This document shows, in pieces, positions 45,258 to 54,612 of a stretch of DNA of 64,000 bases; position 1 is the first letter of the stretch; each line of letters starts with the position of its first letter. The stretch is from Paenibacillus urinalis (GTDB lineage Bacteria; Bacillota; Bacilli; Paenibacillales; Paenibacillaceae). The notes under the pieces are model-generated. The model made no database searches, was not told the origin of the DNA, and saw nothing but the letters and a program-made list of their open reading frames with translations. The stretch covers positions 4,276,001 through 4,340,000 of the forward strand of contig NZ_CP118108.1 in the NCBI RefSeq assembly GCF_028747985.1. Direction: 5' to 3'. The translations under genes and the position numbers were made by a program.

Positions 45258-47663
45258 TTAGGATGCACCTTTCATGTGAGACATCATCCATTGCATCAGT
45301 TGGGGCGCTGCCAAATCGAACATCGCATGTTCCATATCAACGAGCTGTTCAATAGCCTGGTAGTTTCTTGAATCCATCAAATTTTGCTTGGAAGGATTCC
45401 TCACGAATGTTATTGTACCAGAATTTCGTTCAATGAATGACAGCTCCTCAAACACATCCATCACCTTGGAGATCATCCTTACAGAATATCCGCACTGACG
45501 ACTGAGCGCCTCCATCATTCCTTTTTCCGGTACAGCTTCTTGTCCCCATTTGGATATAAGGACATATATACGTTTAAAATCATCACGCGTAAATCGCTGC
45601 AATCTCTCGCTTCGATGTACATGGGCGTGAAGAAGAATAACATTACCTGTTCTCTTGATCAAGCTTTGCATCGCTGTTAATTGCTCGGCAGTTTCGGGGG
45701 TATCCAGAACAAACAGATTATCCAGCTGCTCTCCCTCAAATCTTAACGCTAAGTCGTTTTTCGGAACGACTCCAACCTTCCTATCATATACCCAAATAGC
45801 CTTTTCATTCAATTGGTTTTCTAGACCAAATATATTTTTTTCATGAACAAGCACTCCGCTGATGCTGGACGGTGATTGAGCCCGGCTGCCCAGCTGCTGT
45901 ATAAATCGCTCGATTTCGCGTCCTGGATCCCTGCTTCCCCGATAATCAAACACCTGGTGCTCAGGAAATCTGAAATCGTCCAGCATCAGCTGCAGCTTCC
46001 TGGATCCATTCCATTCATTGATTTGCAGCTCACCCATCACTTCCAGTGCAGAGCCTTCTGGAAGATAGTCTGCATATACCCCGCTCCCAAATGAAACAGC
46101 ATCAATAAGCTGACCATCTTGTTCTAGCGTAAGCTTTAAATGAGACTGATCTTTCCCCATCTTGCGGGTGCCGACCAGATTCACATTTCGAATCACAAAT
46201 TTGGGAGTGGGATTATCCATGCCAAATGGCTGAAGCATCTCCAGCTCCTCAATGACAGACAGAGGTACCTCTGCTAGGCTGCACTCTCCATCTGTATCTT
46301 TCACCGGGACAAAATGCTCAGGCTGCATCGTTCTCTCGGCGTACTCATTCAGCTGCTCCTCAAGAAGTAACAGCTGATCACGATGTAGTGTCATTCCTGC
46401 AGCCGCAGGATGACCTCCATAATGATCCATGACATCCTTGCATGCGGTTAGTGCCTCATAGATGTCGAGCCCAGGAACCGACCGGGCAGAGCCTTTACAT
46501 TTACCGGTCTCTGGATCGATGCCCAGGATTAGCGTCGGACGATAATACCGTTCCAACACTTTTGAAGCTACAATCCCAACAACACCTGGATTCCAGCCCT
46601 CTCCTGCAATGACGATGACATGCGGAAGGTGACCTTTGGAGGCTTTTTTCTGCTCCAGCATCTCAACAGCTTGTTGGGTCATTTGCTGCACCACCTGCTG
46701 GCGCTCCCGATTCAGCAAATCCAGCTCCTCTGCAAGCCTTACAGCTTCATCCTGATCCTCGGTCGTTAAAAGCGCAACAGCCCTGCCTGCATGATCAAGC
46801 CTGCCGCTTGCGTTAATGCGGGGGCCTACTGAAAAACCGATATGAACCGAATTGACGGTTGCTGGTTCAACTCCGCTGATCTCAAGGAGAGCGCGAATAC
46901 CAAGATACGCCGAATTTTTCATCGATTCAAGTCCTTGTTTCACAATGATTCGATTCTCATCTGTAAGCGGCATTAGATCCGCTATCGTGCCGATGCTTGC
47001 AATTTCCATCCATTCTTTGGGTACATCCCCCAGAATCGCTTGAGCAAGCTTAAGAGCAACCCCTACACCAGCTAAGCCTTTGAAAGGATATGGACAATCT
47101 TTTTGCTTGGGGTTAATCAATGTGTAGGCTTCTGGTAATACATCAGGAGGTTCGTGATGGTCAGTGACAATGACATCGATACCGAGCTCTTTTGCATAAG
47201 CGATTTGTTCTACCGCACTTATCCCTGTATCCACCGTAATGATTAATGTAACTCCCTGCTGATGAGCCCAATCCAGCGCATGGTTATGAAGGCCATAGCC
47301 TTCATTAGCACGATGGGGAATATATATATCGTAAGAGGCAGAGAGTCTGCGCATTAAATGAATCATCAGCGAGGTACTAGAGACTCCATCGGCGTCATAG
47401 TCGCCATATATTAAAATATGTTCACGTTGATCCAGCGCATCCTTAATGCGAGGCACGGCTTCCTTCATCCCTTTTAACAGGTAAGGATCATGCATGGACC
47501 CAGCACTAGCATTTAAAAAGGATGAAGCATCATCCATTCTTCCTAATCCTCGGTTCGCAAGCAGTCTAGCCATCAGGGGAGATATGTTTAGATCATCAGC
47601 TAATTTCTGTACTTCTTCCTCATCATGCTTCGGCATGTTCCATTGATATTTCGAATAAAGCAC
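45258..47663 (-). CDS. recJ: Single-stranded-DNA-specific exonuclease RecJ
   Basis: 801-aa DHH-family 5'-3' exonuclease. DYDADGVSS at 88-96, TVDTGIS near 144-150, DHH at 168-170 and GPRINASGRLDHAG around 280 are the catalytic motifs; the DHHA1 domain has GHPAAAGMTL near 410. A C-terminal extension of about 230 residues (after 570) is the Firmicutes-type RecJ C domain. It works in repair and recombination with RecQ-like helicases. The ATG at 47663 follows AAGAAAGGTG. Confidence 0.96.
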   Translation of the reverse strand: MLYSKYQWNMPKHDEEEVQKLADDLNISPLMARLLANRGLGRMDDASSFLNASAGSMHDPYLLKGMKEAVPRIKDALDQREHILIYGDYDADGVSSTSLMIHLMRRLSASYDIYIPHRANEGYGLHNHALDWAHQQGVTLIITVDTGISAVEQIAYAKELGIDVIVTDHHEPPDVLPEAYTLINPKQKDCPYPFKGLAGVGVALKLAQAILGDVPKEWMEIASIGTIADLMPLTDENRIIVKQGLESMKNSAYLGIRALLEISGVEPATVNSVHIGFSVGPRINASGRLDHAGRAVALLTTEDQDEAVRLAEELDLLNRERQQVVQQMTQQAVEMLEQKKASKGHLPHVIVIAGEGWNPGVVGIVASKVLERYYRPTLILGIDPETGKCKGSARSVPGLDIYEALTACKDVMDHYGGHPAAAGMTLHRDQLLLLEEQLNEYAERTMQPEHFVPVKDTDGECSLAEVPLSVIEELEMLQPFGMDNPTPKFVIRNVNLVGTRKMGKDQSHLKLTLEQDGQLIDAVSFGSGVYADYLPEGSALEVMGELQINEWNGSRKLQLMLDDFRFPEHQVFDYRGSRDPGREIERFIQQLGSRAQSPSSISGVLVHEKNIFGLENQLNEKAIWVYDRKVGVVPKNDLALRFEGEQLDNLFVLDTPETAEQLTAMQSLIKRTGNVILLHAHVHRSERLQRFTRDDFKRIYVLISKWGQEAVPEKGMMEALSRQCGYSVRMISKVMDVFEELSFIERNSGTITFVRNPSKQNLMDSRNYQAIEQLVDMEHAMFDLAAPQLMQWMMSHMKGAS

Positions 47664-47786
47664 TGTAAATCACCTTTCTTTCTATACAGAATGAACTTGG
47701 TCACATGATCCATAGTTCAATCTATCCAGCACGCCATGAAACATATATCCATAGTGAGAGCTGCTTATATACGATGGCCGTTTTAC

Positions 47787-48734
47787 TTATTGCAGCAAAG
47801 TAGTAGACTCACGTTCAGCCAGCTCATAGTTGCTCTTATATGGATACTCTGATAAATACGGCAGAACTTCTATGCTAACCTCTGTGACCTGTTCAAATCT
47901 TCCGGTAAGCAAAACCTTGACACGCTCTGACGTTTCCTGTGCCTCAGCAACGCTCATTCTTGGATTTACGGTCACTCTCACATCTACATAGATACCACTC
48001 GTTCGCTCATAGGCGTTAATCTGTTCAACCGTTACAATACCATGTACACGCTGAACTGTCTCCATGTAATCATAGGTATCTTGTCGAATTTCCTTATCTT
48101 TGTGGCCCAAGAAATAGCTTGCGAGCAGCTCATATCCCTTCCAGATTACGATTCCGGATGTTATAAGCGCAGCAACAGGTTCACTGTATAGAAGCAAAGA
48201 GTAATCCATTTCTTTACCAATCATGGCAAGCGTGATGCCTGCAAGGACGATTATAGAGCTATATAGAGCTAAACGGTGATTACGGCCCATCATATGTATG
48301 GCTTGTTTATCTTTGTAGCTGCGCCGCCATTCATATTGAAACCATATCTCTCTTGCAACAAAAGCAATAAACGCGATGATTAAGACCATCAGCTGCGGCG
48401 GTTCAAGATCTCCTGCCACCATAACATAGATCGAAGAGAAAGCAATTTGCATTGCACCTAATATTACGAGCAAAGGAATGATCAGTGCGAGAAATCCTCC
48501 AAATCGAACCGTGCGGCTTGTAGAGGATTCTGTGATGGGTTCCTTGTCAGCGTTACCGAACCGATGTGTAATAAGTGTAGAGACCTCTCCTGCGGAGTAC
48601 ATCGCGTCGCTCAAAAGTGCCTTGTTTCCCGAAATATAACCTACACTGCCTTTTAATATCGTAAGTCCCATATTTCCGAGCATACTAGTCCAGAAACGAG
48701 ACCTGTTCATTTTTTCCATATAATCAGTGGTCAT
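47787..48734 (-). CDS. Cation diffusion facilitator-like membrane protein with an altered metal site
   Basis: 315 aa with six predicted helices in the first 215 residues and a C-terminal alpha/beta cytoplasmic domain (VEQINAYERTSGIYVDVRVTVNPRMSVAEAQETSERVK) typical of CDF efflux proteins. In TM2, where zinc transporters have D/HxxxD, this protein has LLSDAMYSAGE, so Tyr and Glu replace the ligands. In TM5, where HxxxD is usual, it has NHRLALYSS with no Asp. It may carry another ion or use a changed site. GGGGG lies 7 nt before the ATG. It follows secF by 85 nt. Confidence 0.8.
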   Translation of the reverse strand: MTTDYMEKMNRSRFWTSMLGNMGLTILKGSVGYISGNKALLSDAMYSAGEVSTLITHRFGNADKEPITESSTSRTVRFGGFLALIIPLLVILGAMQIAFSSIYVMVAGDLEPPQLMVLIIAFIAFVAREIWFQYEWRRSYKDKQAIHMMGRNHRLALYSSIIVLAGITLAMIGKEMDYSLLLYSEPVAALITSGIVIWKGYELLASYFLGHKDKEIRQDTYDYMETVQRVHGIVTVEQINAYERTSGIYVDVRVTVNPRMSVAEAQETSERVKVLLTGRFEQVTEVSIEVLPYLSEYPYKSNYELAERESTTLLQ

Positions 48735-48770
48735 CCGTGTTCCCCCTCTACACGTTAGACGGTTAGATTC

Positions 48771-48801
48771 GAAAGCCGCGCCTTACTCAGACGCGGCTTT
48801 C
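48771..48801 (-). terminator. Hairpin between secF and the CDF-like gene
   Basis: 10-bp stem GAAAGCCGCG / CGCGGCTTTC with an 11-nt loop. There is no T-run on the minus strand, so it is more likely a pause or processing site than a full terminator. Confidence 0.4.
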
Positions 48802-48819
48802 ATTGTTTTACCATTGAAG

Positions 48820-49740
48820 TCAGTTAGCTGACTTCGCAGGATTGTTTGTTTTTGGCTTTTGTTTATTTTTAAGAATGGCCCAGAGTGGGCTTGCAATAAA
48901 TATAGACGAGTAGGCACCGAAGACAAGACCAATCACCATAGCCAGTGAGAACATGCGAATCGATTCGCCGCCCAGCAGGAATAGGAACAGTGATGCAATA
49001 AATACGGTAATTGTCGTATTCAATGAACGAGTCATTGTCTGTGCAATGCTTCGGTTTACAACCTCATTCACATCTTTACTTGTCTTGGTCTTAGCAAATC
49101 TCAAATTCTCTCGAATCCGGTCAAACACAACGATCGTATCATTAATGGAGAAACCGACAATGGTTAATACTGCCGTAATAAAGGTCAGATCTACTTCCCA
49201 TCTGAATAAAGAGAAAATACTGATAACGACAAATGCATCATGCAGCAGTGCGACGATTGCAGCTACAGCAAATCTCCACTCAAACCGAATGGTAACATAG
49301 ATCAAAATCCCTAAGCTTGCAATCAGTACGGCATAAATTGCATTGCGTCCCAGCTCTTTGGCCATTTCCGGATCAACGGTGTTGACTTCAAAGGACGCTT
49401 CCGGGTCAATTTGTTCATTAAAAGCGGACTTCAAATTAGCTTCCTGTTCTTCATTGAGCACCGAAGAAAAACGAATATTCACTTGGCTTGTACCTGCAGA
49501 AATGGCAGGCTCGTCATCTGCAAGCCCCAGCTCTTCAAGGACAGGTTCAATTTCTTCCGTTGTAATCGTTTTGGACGCAGTCACGTCCACATTCGAGCCA
49601 GATCGGAAATCTACGCCATAATTAAGTCCGAAGACAGCAAGGCTTAATATCCCAAGCAAAGTAATGACGATGGAAAACGTATAAAAATATTTACTTATTT
49701 TGATGTAATCAAATTCCCAATTAAAGCGCACGAATTTCAC
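48820..49740 (-). CDS. secF: Protein translocase subunit SecF
   Basis: 306 aa with six helices. GLNYGVDFRSGSNVDV follows TM1, the large external loop spans about 45-125, and the conserved RFEWRFAVAAIVALLHDAFVVI, FSINDTIVVFDRIREN and SIAQTMTRSLNTTITVF segments carry the GG/D4-D6 type motifs. SecDF uses proton flow to help pull proteins through SecYEG. The gene overlaps the end of secD by 20 nt. Confidence 0.96.
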   Translation of the reverse strand: MKFVRFNWEFDYIKISKYFYTFSIVITLLGILSLAVFGLNYGVDFRSGSNVDVTASKTITTEEIEPVLEELGLADDEPAISAGTSQVNIRFSSVLNEEQEANLKSAFNEQIDPEASFEVNTVDPEMAKELGRNAIYAVLIASLGILIYVTIRFEWRFAVAAIVALLHDAFVVISIFSLFRWEVDLTFITAVLTIVGFSINDTIVVFDRIRENLRFAKTKTSKDVNEVVNRSIAQTMTRSLNTTITVFIASLFLFLLGGESIRMFSLAMVIGLVFGAYSSIFIASPLWAILKNKQKPKTNNPAKSAN

Positions 49741-50971
49741 TCTCCTTCACGCCGAAGTAAGAAGGCTTCTTAATCAGTTTTGCTTTGACAAGCAAGTTCA
49801 GCAAGAAGCGGGAGAAGAAGATATTCGTAAGAATACTCGTTACAATATCTATGATCAGAACGATTGCGAAGCCTCTGACTGCTCCGGTACCAAGCCAGAA
49901 CATAACACCAGCTGCAATAATCGTGGTCACATTCGAATCCATTACCGTACGGAATGAGATCCGTTCACCGGACTTAACAGCAGACATGACGCTCTTTCCG
50001 CTGCGAAGCTCTTCTTTAATCCGTTCATAAGTAATAATATTGGCGTCAACCGCCATCCCGATCCCCAGAATGAAGGCCGCAATCCCTGGCAAGGTGAGAA
50101 CGAAATCTCCCCAATAAAAAATAAGCAGAACAAGCCATGTATGCACGATGAGACAAAAGCTTGCTACAATCCCAGGTATACGATATAAAGCGATCATAAA
50201 TATTAAAATAAAGACGGATGCAACAATCCCGGCTTTAATTGTCTGTTCCAGGGACAGCTGTCCAAGTGAAGCACCTACGCTTTGAGAGTATTTCTCTGTC
50301 AGCTTCAGTGGGAGCGCTCCAAGATTGATGGTGTCTCGAAGCTGGTTCGCTTCTTCCCGTGTGTAGCTGCCTGTGATCTGTGCCTTGCCATCGGTCAATA
50401 CTTGCTGAACAATGGGTGCAGATAACAGTTCATCATCCAGATAAATGGCAAGCTCTTGACCTTGCAGACGCTCCGTAATTTCTGCGAATTTCTCCTTATC
50501 CTTCACCTGAATGTCCACCATAGGCTCATTTAGGCTGCCAAATACAACAGAGGCGCCGTTCTCGACAAACTCATTACCTCTGAGTTCAATTTTGCTGTAC
50601 TCGCCGGGCTCGTCCCCATCCTGCGCACTGCGGAACGTCAGAACAGCCGGCTCCTTCATCTTGCTGCGTACCTCGGTCTCATCCGTAACCCCAGCAAGCT
50701 TCAAGCGAATCCGGTTCGAACCCTCTGTTGTTACTTCAGGCTCACTTGTTCCTAACGCATTTGCACGTTGCTCGAGACTCTTCGCCGTCTGAGTAAGTGA
50801 TTCTCTGGTGACTTCTTGTCCTGCTTCCAGCGGCTCAGCTTCATATAAAATCTCGAAGCCTCCCTTTAAATCGAGGCCGAGGCGTATATTGTTAAGCAGA
50901 CCTGGGCTTGTAAAAGCCATAACGCCGGCGGTCACTAGCACGACCAGAATGAAACTGATAGCTCTCTTCAT
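49721..50971 (-). CDS. secD: Protein translocase subunit SecD
   Basis: 416 aa. LGLDLKGGFEILYEAEP after TM1 is the D1 motif; the P1 periplasmic-type loop is about 50-230; GNEFVENGASV, QLRDTINLGALPLKL, GIGMAVDANIITYERIKEELRSG and NVTTIIAAGVMFWLGTGAVRGFA are the conserved D2-D6 regions. The ATG at 50971 has AAGGGGG upstream. An ATG at 50995 would be only about 7 nt from the predicted transcription start, and upstream frame continuation would begin before the promoter, so 50971 is chosen. B. subtilis has one fused SecDF; the split form is found in other Bacillales. Confidence 0.94.
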   Translation of the reverse strand: MKRAISFILVVLVTAGVMAFTSPGLLNNIRLGLDLKGGFEILYEAEPLEAGQEVTRESLTQTAKSLEQRANALGTSEPEVTTEGSNRIRLKLAGVTDETEVRSKMKEPAVLTFRSAQDGDEPGEYSKIELRGNEFVENGASVVFGSLNEPMVDIQVKDKEKFAEITERLQGQELAIYLDDELLSAPIVQQVLTDGKAQITGSYTREEANQLRDTINLGALPLKLTEKYSQSVGASLGQLSLEQTIKAGIVASVFILIFMIALYRIPGIVASFCLIVHTWLVLLIFYWGDFVLTLPGIAAFILGIGMAVDANIITYERIKEELRSGKSVMSAVKSGERISFRTVMDSNVTTIIAAGVMFWLGTGAVRGFAIVLIIDIVTSILTNIFFSRFLLNLLVKAKLIKKPSYFGVKESEIRAL

Positions 50972-51008
50972 GCCGTCACTTTTATCCCCCTTCATTCTCA
51001 ATATTCCT

Positions 51009-51037
51009 ATTATAGCTATGCAGGAAATCTCAGTCAA
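51009..51037 (-). promoter_or_regulatory. Sigma-A promoter of secD-secF
   Basis: TTGACT at 51032-51037, 17-nt spacer, TATAAT at 51009-51014 (minus strand). This is close to the ideal housekeeping promoter. The predicted start is near 51002, giving a leader of about 30 nt for the ATG at 50971. Confidence 0.85.
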
Positions 51038-51083
51038 TTTTCCTATATGAAAAAGGCATCGGGCGAACCGTTATTTCAGAAAC

Positions 51084-51113
51084 AAAAAAATCCCTCTTTC
51101 CATTAGAAAGAGG
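51084..51113 (-). terminator. Terminator of comN, overlapping its last codons
   Basis: CCTCTTTC-loop-GAAAGAGG, then GATTTTTTT on the minus strand. The stop codon of comN lies in the 5-nt loop, so the ascending stem arm is coding sequence. Confidence 0.85.
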
Positions 51114-51363
51114 AACCTCGATAAGCGGACAGCGTCATGTAATTCATAAAGCTGGTTGCCTTCAGCGATAAAATATCGTTAACCAGCTGATGCAGCTGCG
51201 GAACGCCGTGTTTCTCATATTTATGACTAATACAATTCCACACATCCTTACTGGTTACATGCTCATATCCTACCAACCGAAGTTCCTCAGCCTTACTGCA
51301 GCATAACAGCTCGATGGCTTCTTCAAGCTCCTGTCCATCCATTTCTTCAATTGTGGAATCCAT
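51103..51363 (-). CDS. comN: Post-transcriptional regulator ComN family
   Basis: 86-aa helical protein. LEEAIELLCCSKAEELRLVGYEHVTSKDVWNCISHKYEKHG and LHQLVNDILSLKATSFMNYMTL match the ComN (YrzD) family. In B. subtilis ComN promotes comE mRNA accumulation and localises with DivIVA, and its gene lies by secDF, as here. GGAGGACT precedes the ATG. A terminator closes it, so it is a separate unit from secD. Confidence 0.85.
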   Translation of the reverse strand: MDSTIEEMDGQELEEAIELLCCSKAEELRLVGYEHVTSKDVWNCISHKYEKHGVPQLHQLVNDILSLKATSFMNYMTLSAYRGSSF

Positions 51364-51585
51364 CTGCTTCAGTCCTCCTTTAGACCTTCCATAATCCTTT
51401 ATTCGTCTTATACCCGCTATACTCCTGCCTGATTCAGGATTAGAAGGCTGTTATATTCAGGAAATATCATAATTGGCAAACTTCCTAGTCATGAGATGGG
51501 ACAGGTTTGGCATATCCATTATTAAGAGCCAGTCCATCAGACACAGGAAATACGTATTAACCCAGGGGAAGAGGGAAATCCATTT

Positions 51586-53169
51586 ATGAAAAAACAAACA
51601 TTCATCCAAGGAACCATGATTCTACTTGCAGCCGGCATTATCAATCGTATCCTTGGATTTATTCCCCGTATCGTACTGCCCAGAGTCATTGGAGCTGAGG
51701 GGGTTGGTCTATACCAGCAAGGCTATCCATTCTTTATCGTCATTGTAACTTTGATTACTGGGGGCCTTCCCTTAGCGATTGCCAAGCTAGTTGCTGAAGC
51801 GGAATCGTTAGGCAATAACGGCACATCCGAAAAAATTCTTCGAGTCAGTCTTTTGTTCACATTGTCGCTGGGCGTATTATTCACTACCTTATGTATTATC
51901 TTTGCACCATGGGTAACGAGCACCATTCTAACGGATGAGCGAGTATATCATACCTTTGTGAGCATGACCCCCATGATTCTCATCATCGCAGTTTCGTCCG
52001 TGTACAGAGGATATTTCCAAGGTAAGCAGAACATGATTCCCTCTGCTGCTTCATCCATTGCCGAGACGCTCATGAGAATATTATGTGTGCTGTGGTTCTC
52101 CTATCTTCTGCTCCCTCGGGGTATCGAATATGCGGCAGCAGGAGCCATGCTGGGCGCGGTCGCAGGTGAACTGATCGGTATGATTGTGCTCCTCTGGCAG
52201 CATGAGAAGCACAGGAAAACAGGGAAATCCTTACCCTCTCTCCCTTCTTCGGCACCAACTAAACAGAGTCAGGGGCAACAAAAATCAATCTTCAAAAAAC
52301 TGATGGCCATCTCCATTCCCGTTACAGCCGGGCGCCTAGTAGGTTCATTGTCTTACTTAATGGAGACCATCGTTACGGCTCAAAGTCTCGCTCTTGCAGG
52401 GCTGACCAAGGCATTGGCTACAGCACAATATGGAGCACTTCAAGGAATGGTCATCCCTCTGCTGCTGCTGCCAGGTGCGCTCACATCATCACTGGCGACA
52501 TCCCTCGTGCCTTCCTTATCCGAGGCAGCCGCAAGAAAAGATTATAAAACCATTCATAAGAGACTACATCAATCTCTCAGACTTGCGCTCGTTACCGGGG
52601 GACCCTTTGCCGTCGTGATGTTTGTGCTCGCAGAACCTCTATGCCGGCTGCTATACGACGATGGCTCCATTGCCAACATGCTCAAGACCATGACTCCTTT
52701 TGCTCTGTTCATCTATGTACAGGCACCACTTCAGGCAGCATTACAAGCTTTAGATCGGCCAGGAAGAGCACTCATTAACACCACAATCGGTGCTGTTATC
52801 AAGATCACCCTTATCCTTACGCTGGCTTCAAGACCTGAATATGGCATATACGGAGCCGTCATCGCTATTTGTGTTAACTCTCTCATCGTCACTCTGCTGC
52901 ACGGCCAAAGTTTGAGACAGCTGCTTGGTTTTCGTTTTCGCTGGCTTGATCTTATTAAAGTGGCCGCAGGTATGGTAATTATGGCCGGGCTAACACAGTA
53001 TTTATTCCTTCATCTGCCCTGGACCCATTTATCCTTCTTACAATTTATAGTTTCCAGCTTCATGGGTCTTATCGTTTATTTAGCAGTGATGGCAGCCTGC
53101 CGATTAATTGATCTGCACGATTTATCCCGTGTTCCTTTTATCGGCTCATGGATATCACCACGTAAATAG
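51586..53169 (+). CDS. spoVB: Stage V sporulation protein B, MOP-superfamily polysaccharide/lipid flippase
   Basis: 527 aa with about 14 helices. The opening ILLAAGIINRILGFIPRIVLPRVIGAEGVGLYQQGYPFF is the conserved N-terminus of SpoVB-type flippases; QGKQNMIPSAASSIAETLMRI and QYGALQGMVIPLLLLPGALTSSLATSLVPSLSEA are further family blocks. In B. subtilis SpoVB is needed for spore cortex synthesis, probably moving a lipid-linked precursor. GAGGGAAA lies before the ATG. Only 18 nt separate it from the convergent DUF421 gene, with no clear terminator. Confidence 0.93.
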   Translation: MKKQTFIQGTMILLAAGIINRILGFIPRIVLPRVIGAEGVGLYQQGYPFFIVIVTLITGGLPLAIAKLVAEAESLGNNGTSEKILRVSLLFTLSLGVLFTTLCIIFAPWVTSTILTDERVYHTFVSMTPMILIIAVSSVYRGYFQGKQNMIPSAASSIAETLMRILCVLWFSYLLLPRGIEYAAAGAMLGAVAGELIGMIVLLWQHEKHRKTGKSLPSLPSSAPTKQSQGQQKSIFKKLMAISIPVTAGRLVGSLSYLMETIVTAQSLALAGLTKALATAQYGALQGMVIPLLLLPGALTSSLATSLVPSLSEAAARKDYKTIHKRLHQSLRLALVTGGPFAVVMFVLAEPLCRLLYDDGSIANMLKTMTPFALFIYVQAPLQAALQALDRPGRALINTTIGAVIKITLILTLASRPEYGIYGAVIAICVNSLIVTLLHGQSLRQLLGFRFRWLDLIKVAAGMVIMAGLTQYLFLHLPWTHLSFLQFIVSSFMGLIVYLAVMAACRLIDLHDLSRVPFIGSWISPRK

Positions 53170-53187
53170 TTTGCTGCAAATTTTCAA

Positions 53188-53949
53188 TTATTTTTTAGAG
53201 CTGTCTTTTTTAGCATTCACGTAAATCTCGCCCTTATGATCAATCGAGCATAGAAAAACATCTTTGAAATCTTTTATACCGTGCTCTTGGATTTGATTCT
53301 TCAGCCAGAAGCGGTTTTTCTGAATCATATCCAGATTCGCATCCTGCACCTTCCCATCCATAATAAGTGGAAGCGGCAGTGCCTCGTATCGGATATTCGT
53401 CAGATTAATACTGTTCTGATCCAACTCTTCAGCAGCTTCGCTCATATGCGAAAACAGGCTTTTCTGCGACTGCTTGTGTCGCTCATCCGGCTTCTTCTCT
53501 TTTGGAATGACGGACAGCTTACCTGTTGTCTCTAGAATGGCAAACTGTAATTCATCGATATTATCAACATTCTGCTCACGCAATTGCAGCATGAGATCAT
53601 CGAGATTATAACGCTGTCTCTTCATCTCATCACGCTGCAGTTTCCCATTTGACACGAGAATGACCGGTTTACCATCGACAGCAAGACGAAACCATCTGCT
53701 CTTGAGCCCGAGGAGCGCGAGACTAACCTGCAAAATAATGAGGGTTATTATCGGCACGATGCCTTCATATAGAGGTCTTTCCACATCCTCTATCGCGAAG
53801 ACGGCAATCTCTGCAAGCATGATGGATATGACCAAATCAAAAACAGACAGCTTTCCTATCTCTCTCTTGCCCATCAAACGAATTGCAAAAGCAGCAATAC
53901 AGTACATGAGCACAGTACGCAGTATATGTAGCACGACATGATCGATCAT
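53188..53949 (-). CDS. DUF421 membrane protein (YrbG/YetF family)
   Basis: 253 aa. Three N-terminal helices (about 5-100) with RLMGKREIGKLSVFDLVISIMLAEIAVFAIED, then the cytoplasmic YetF-like domain with GKPVILVSNGKLQRDEMKRQRYNLDDLMLQLREQNV and FAILETTGKLSVIPKE. The function is unknown; spore germination or envelope links have been suggested for relatives. The ATG at 53949 has GGGAGG 8 nt upstream; a longer frame starts 26 codons earlier without a site. Position matches yrbG of B. subtilis next to yrzE and spoVB. Confidence 0.9.
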   Translation of the reverse strand: MIDHVVLHILRTVLMYCIAAFAIRLMGKREIGKLSVFDLVISIMLAEIAVFAIEDVERPLYEGIVPIITLIILQVSLALLGLKSRWFRLAVDGKPVILVSNGKLQRDEMKRQRYNLDDLMLQLREQNVDNIDELQFAILETTGKLSVIPKEKKPDERHKQSQKSLFSHMSEAAEELDQNSINLTNIRYEALPLPLIMDGKVQDANLDMIQKNRFWLKNQIQEHGIKDFKDVFLCSIDHKGEIYVNAKKDSSKK

Positions 53950-54115
53950 GATCCAGGCCTCCCTGTAGCTTTGGGTCAAATGTGGACATTGGTAATGGAT
54001 AGGTTGACCGAAGTTCATGAGTGCCATTCCATTTAATTAATGGAAAATGAGTTCTTAAGCCGTATAGCTTGGCCATAGAATGTATTAATTACAGCCGATC
54101 AAGGAGGTTTCCTGT

Positions 54116-54505
54116 ATGGATTTCGTACGCCGCGTATTTTCCATTCGCATTCACAGCCCGCTGCTCTCAGGATTGATTACTGCTTTTATCTGGATGTTTG
54201 TTGGTGCCCTGGTATTGTCTCTCTTTCTGTGGCTGACGGGTATGCGAGAGCAAGACTTATCCTTCTATACCTATTTAGTTCATTCCATTGCCCTTTTGTT
54301 TGGAGGGTTTGCTGCAGGAAAAAAATCTGGAGAACGCGGATGGTATCATGGTGGTATTACAGGAGCTGTCTACGGTCTTCTCGTCTTTGTTATCGGATTT
54401 CTCGCACTTAATTCTTCGATTCAACTATATGATTTGCTGCAATGGGCAATTGCATTTATCGTCTCTGCCTTGGGCGGCATATTCGGTGTCAATGTAAAAA
54501 GATGA
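54116..54505 (+). CDS. TIGR04086 family membrane protein (YrzE-like)
   Basis: 129 aa, four helices: about 16-38, 50-70, 78-98 and 103-122. The second and third helices are joined by GGFAAGKKSGERGWYHGGITGAVYG, the hallmark of this family. The function is unknown. AAGGAGG lies 8 nt before the ATG. It is a single-gene unit convergent with yajC. Confidence 0.88.
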   Translation: MDFVRRVFSIRIHSPLLSGLITAFIWMFVGALVLSLFLWLTGMREQDLSFYTYLVHSIALLFGGFAAGKKSGERGWYHGGITGAVYGLLVFVIGFLALNSSIQLYDLLQWAIAFIVSALGGIFGVNVKR

Positions 54506-54508
54506 TCT

Positions 54509-54540
54509 CAAAAAAAGGACTCCTGAATGGAGTCCTTTCT
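54509..54540. terminator. Bidirectional terminator between yrzE and yajC
   Basis: AAAGGACTCC-TGAA-TGGAGTCCTTT stem flanked by A7 on the left, so T7 on the minus strand, and TTTCTC on the plus strand. Confidence 0.88.
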
Positions 54541-54612
54541 CACTTCTTTAGCTTTAGAGGCAATGCTCAGTCCTGTTAAGGACATCATATCACTCTTTTC
54601 TAAGGCAGAAGC

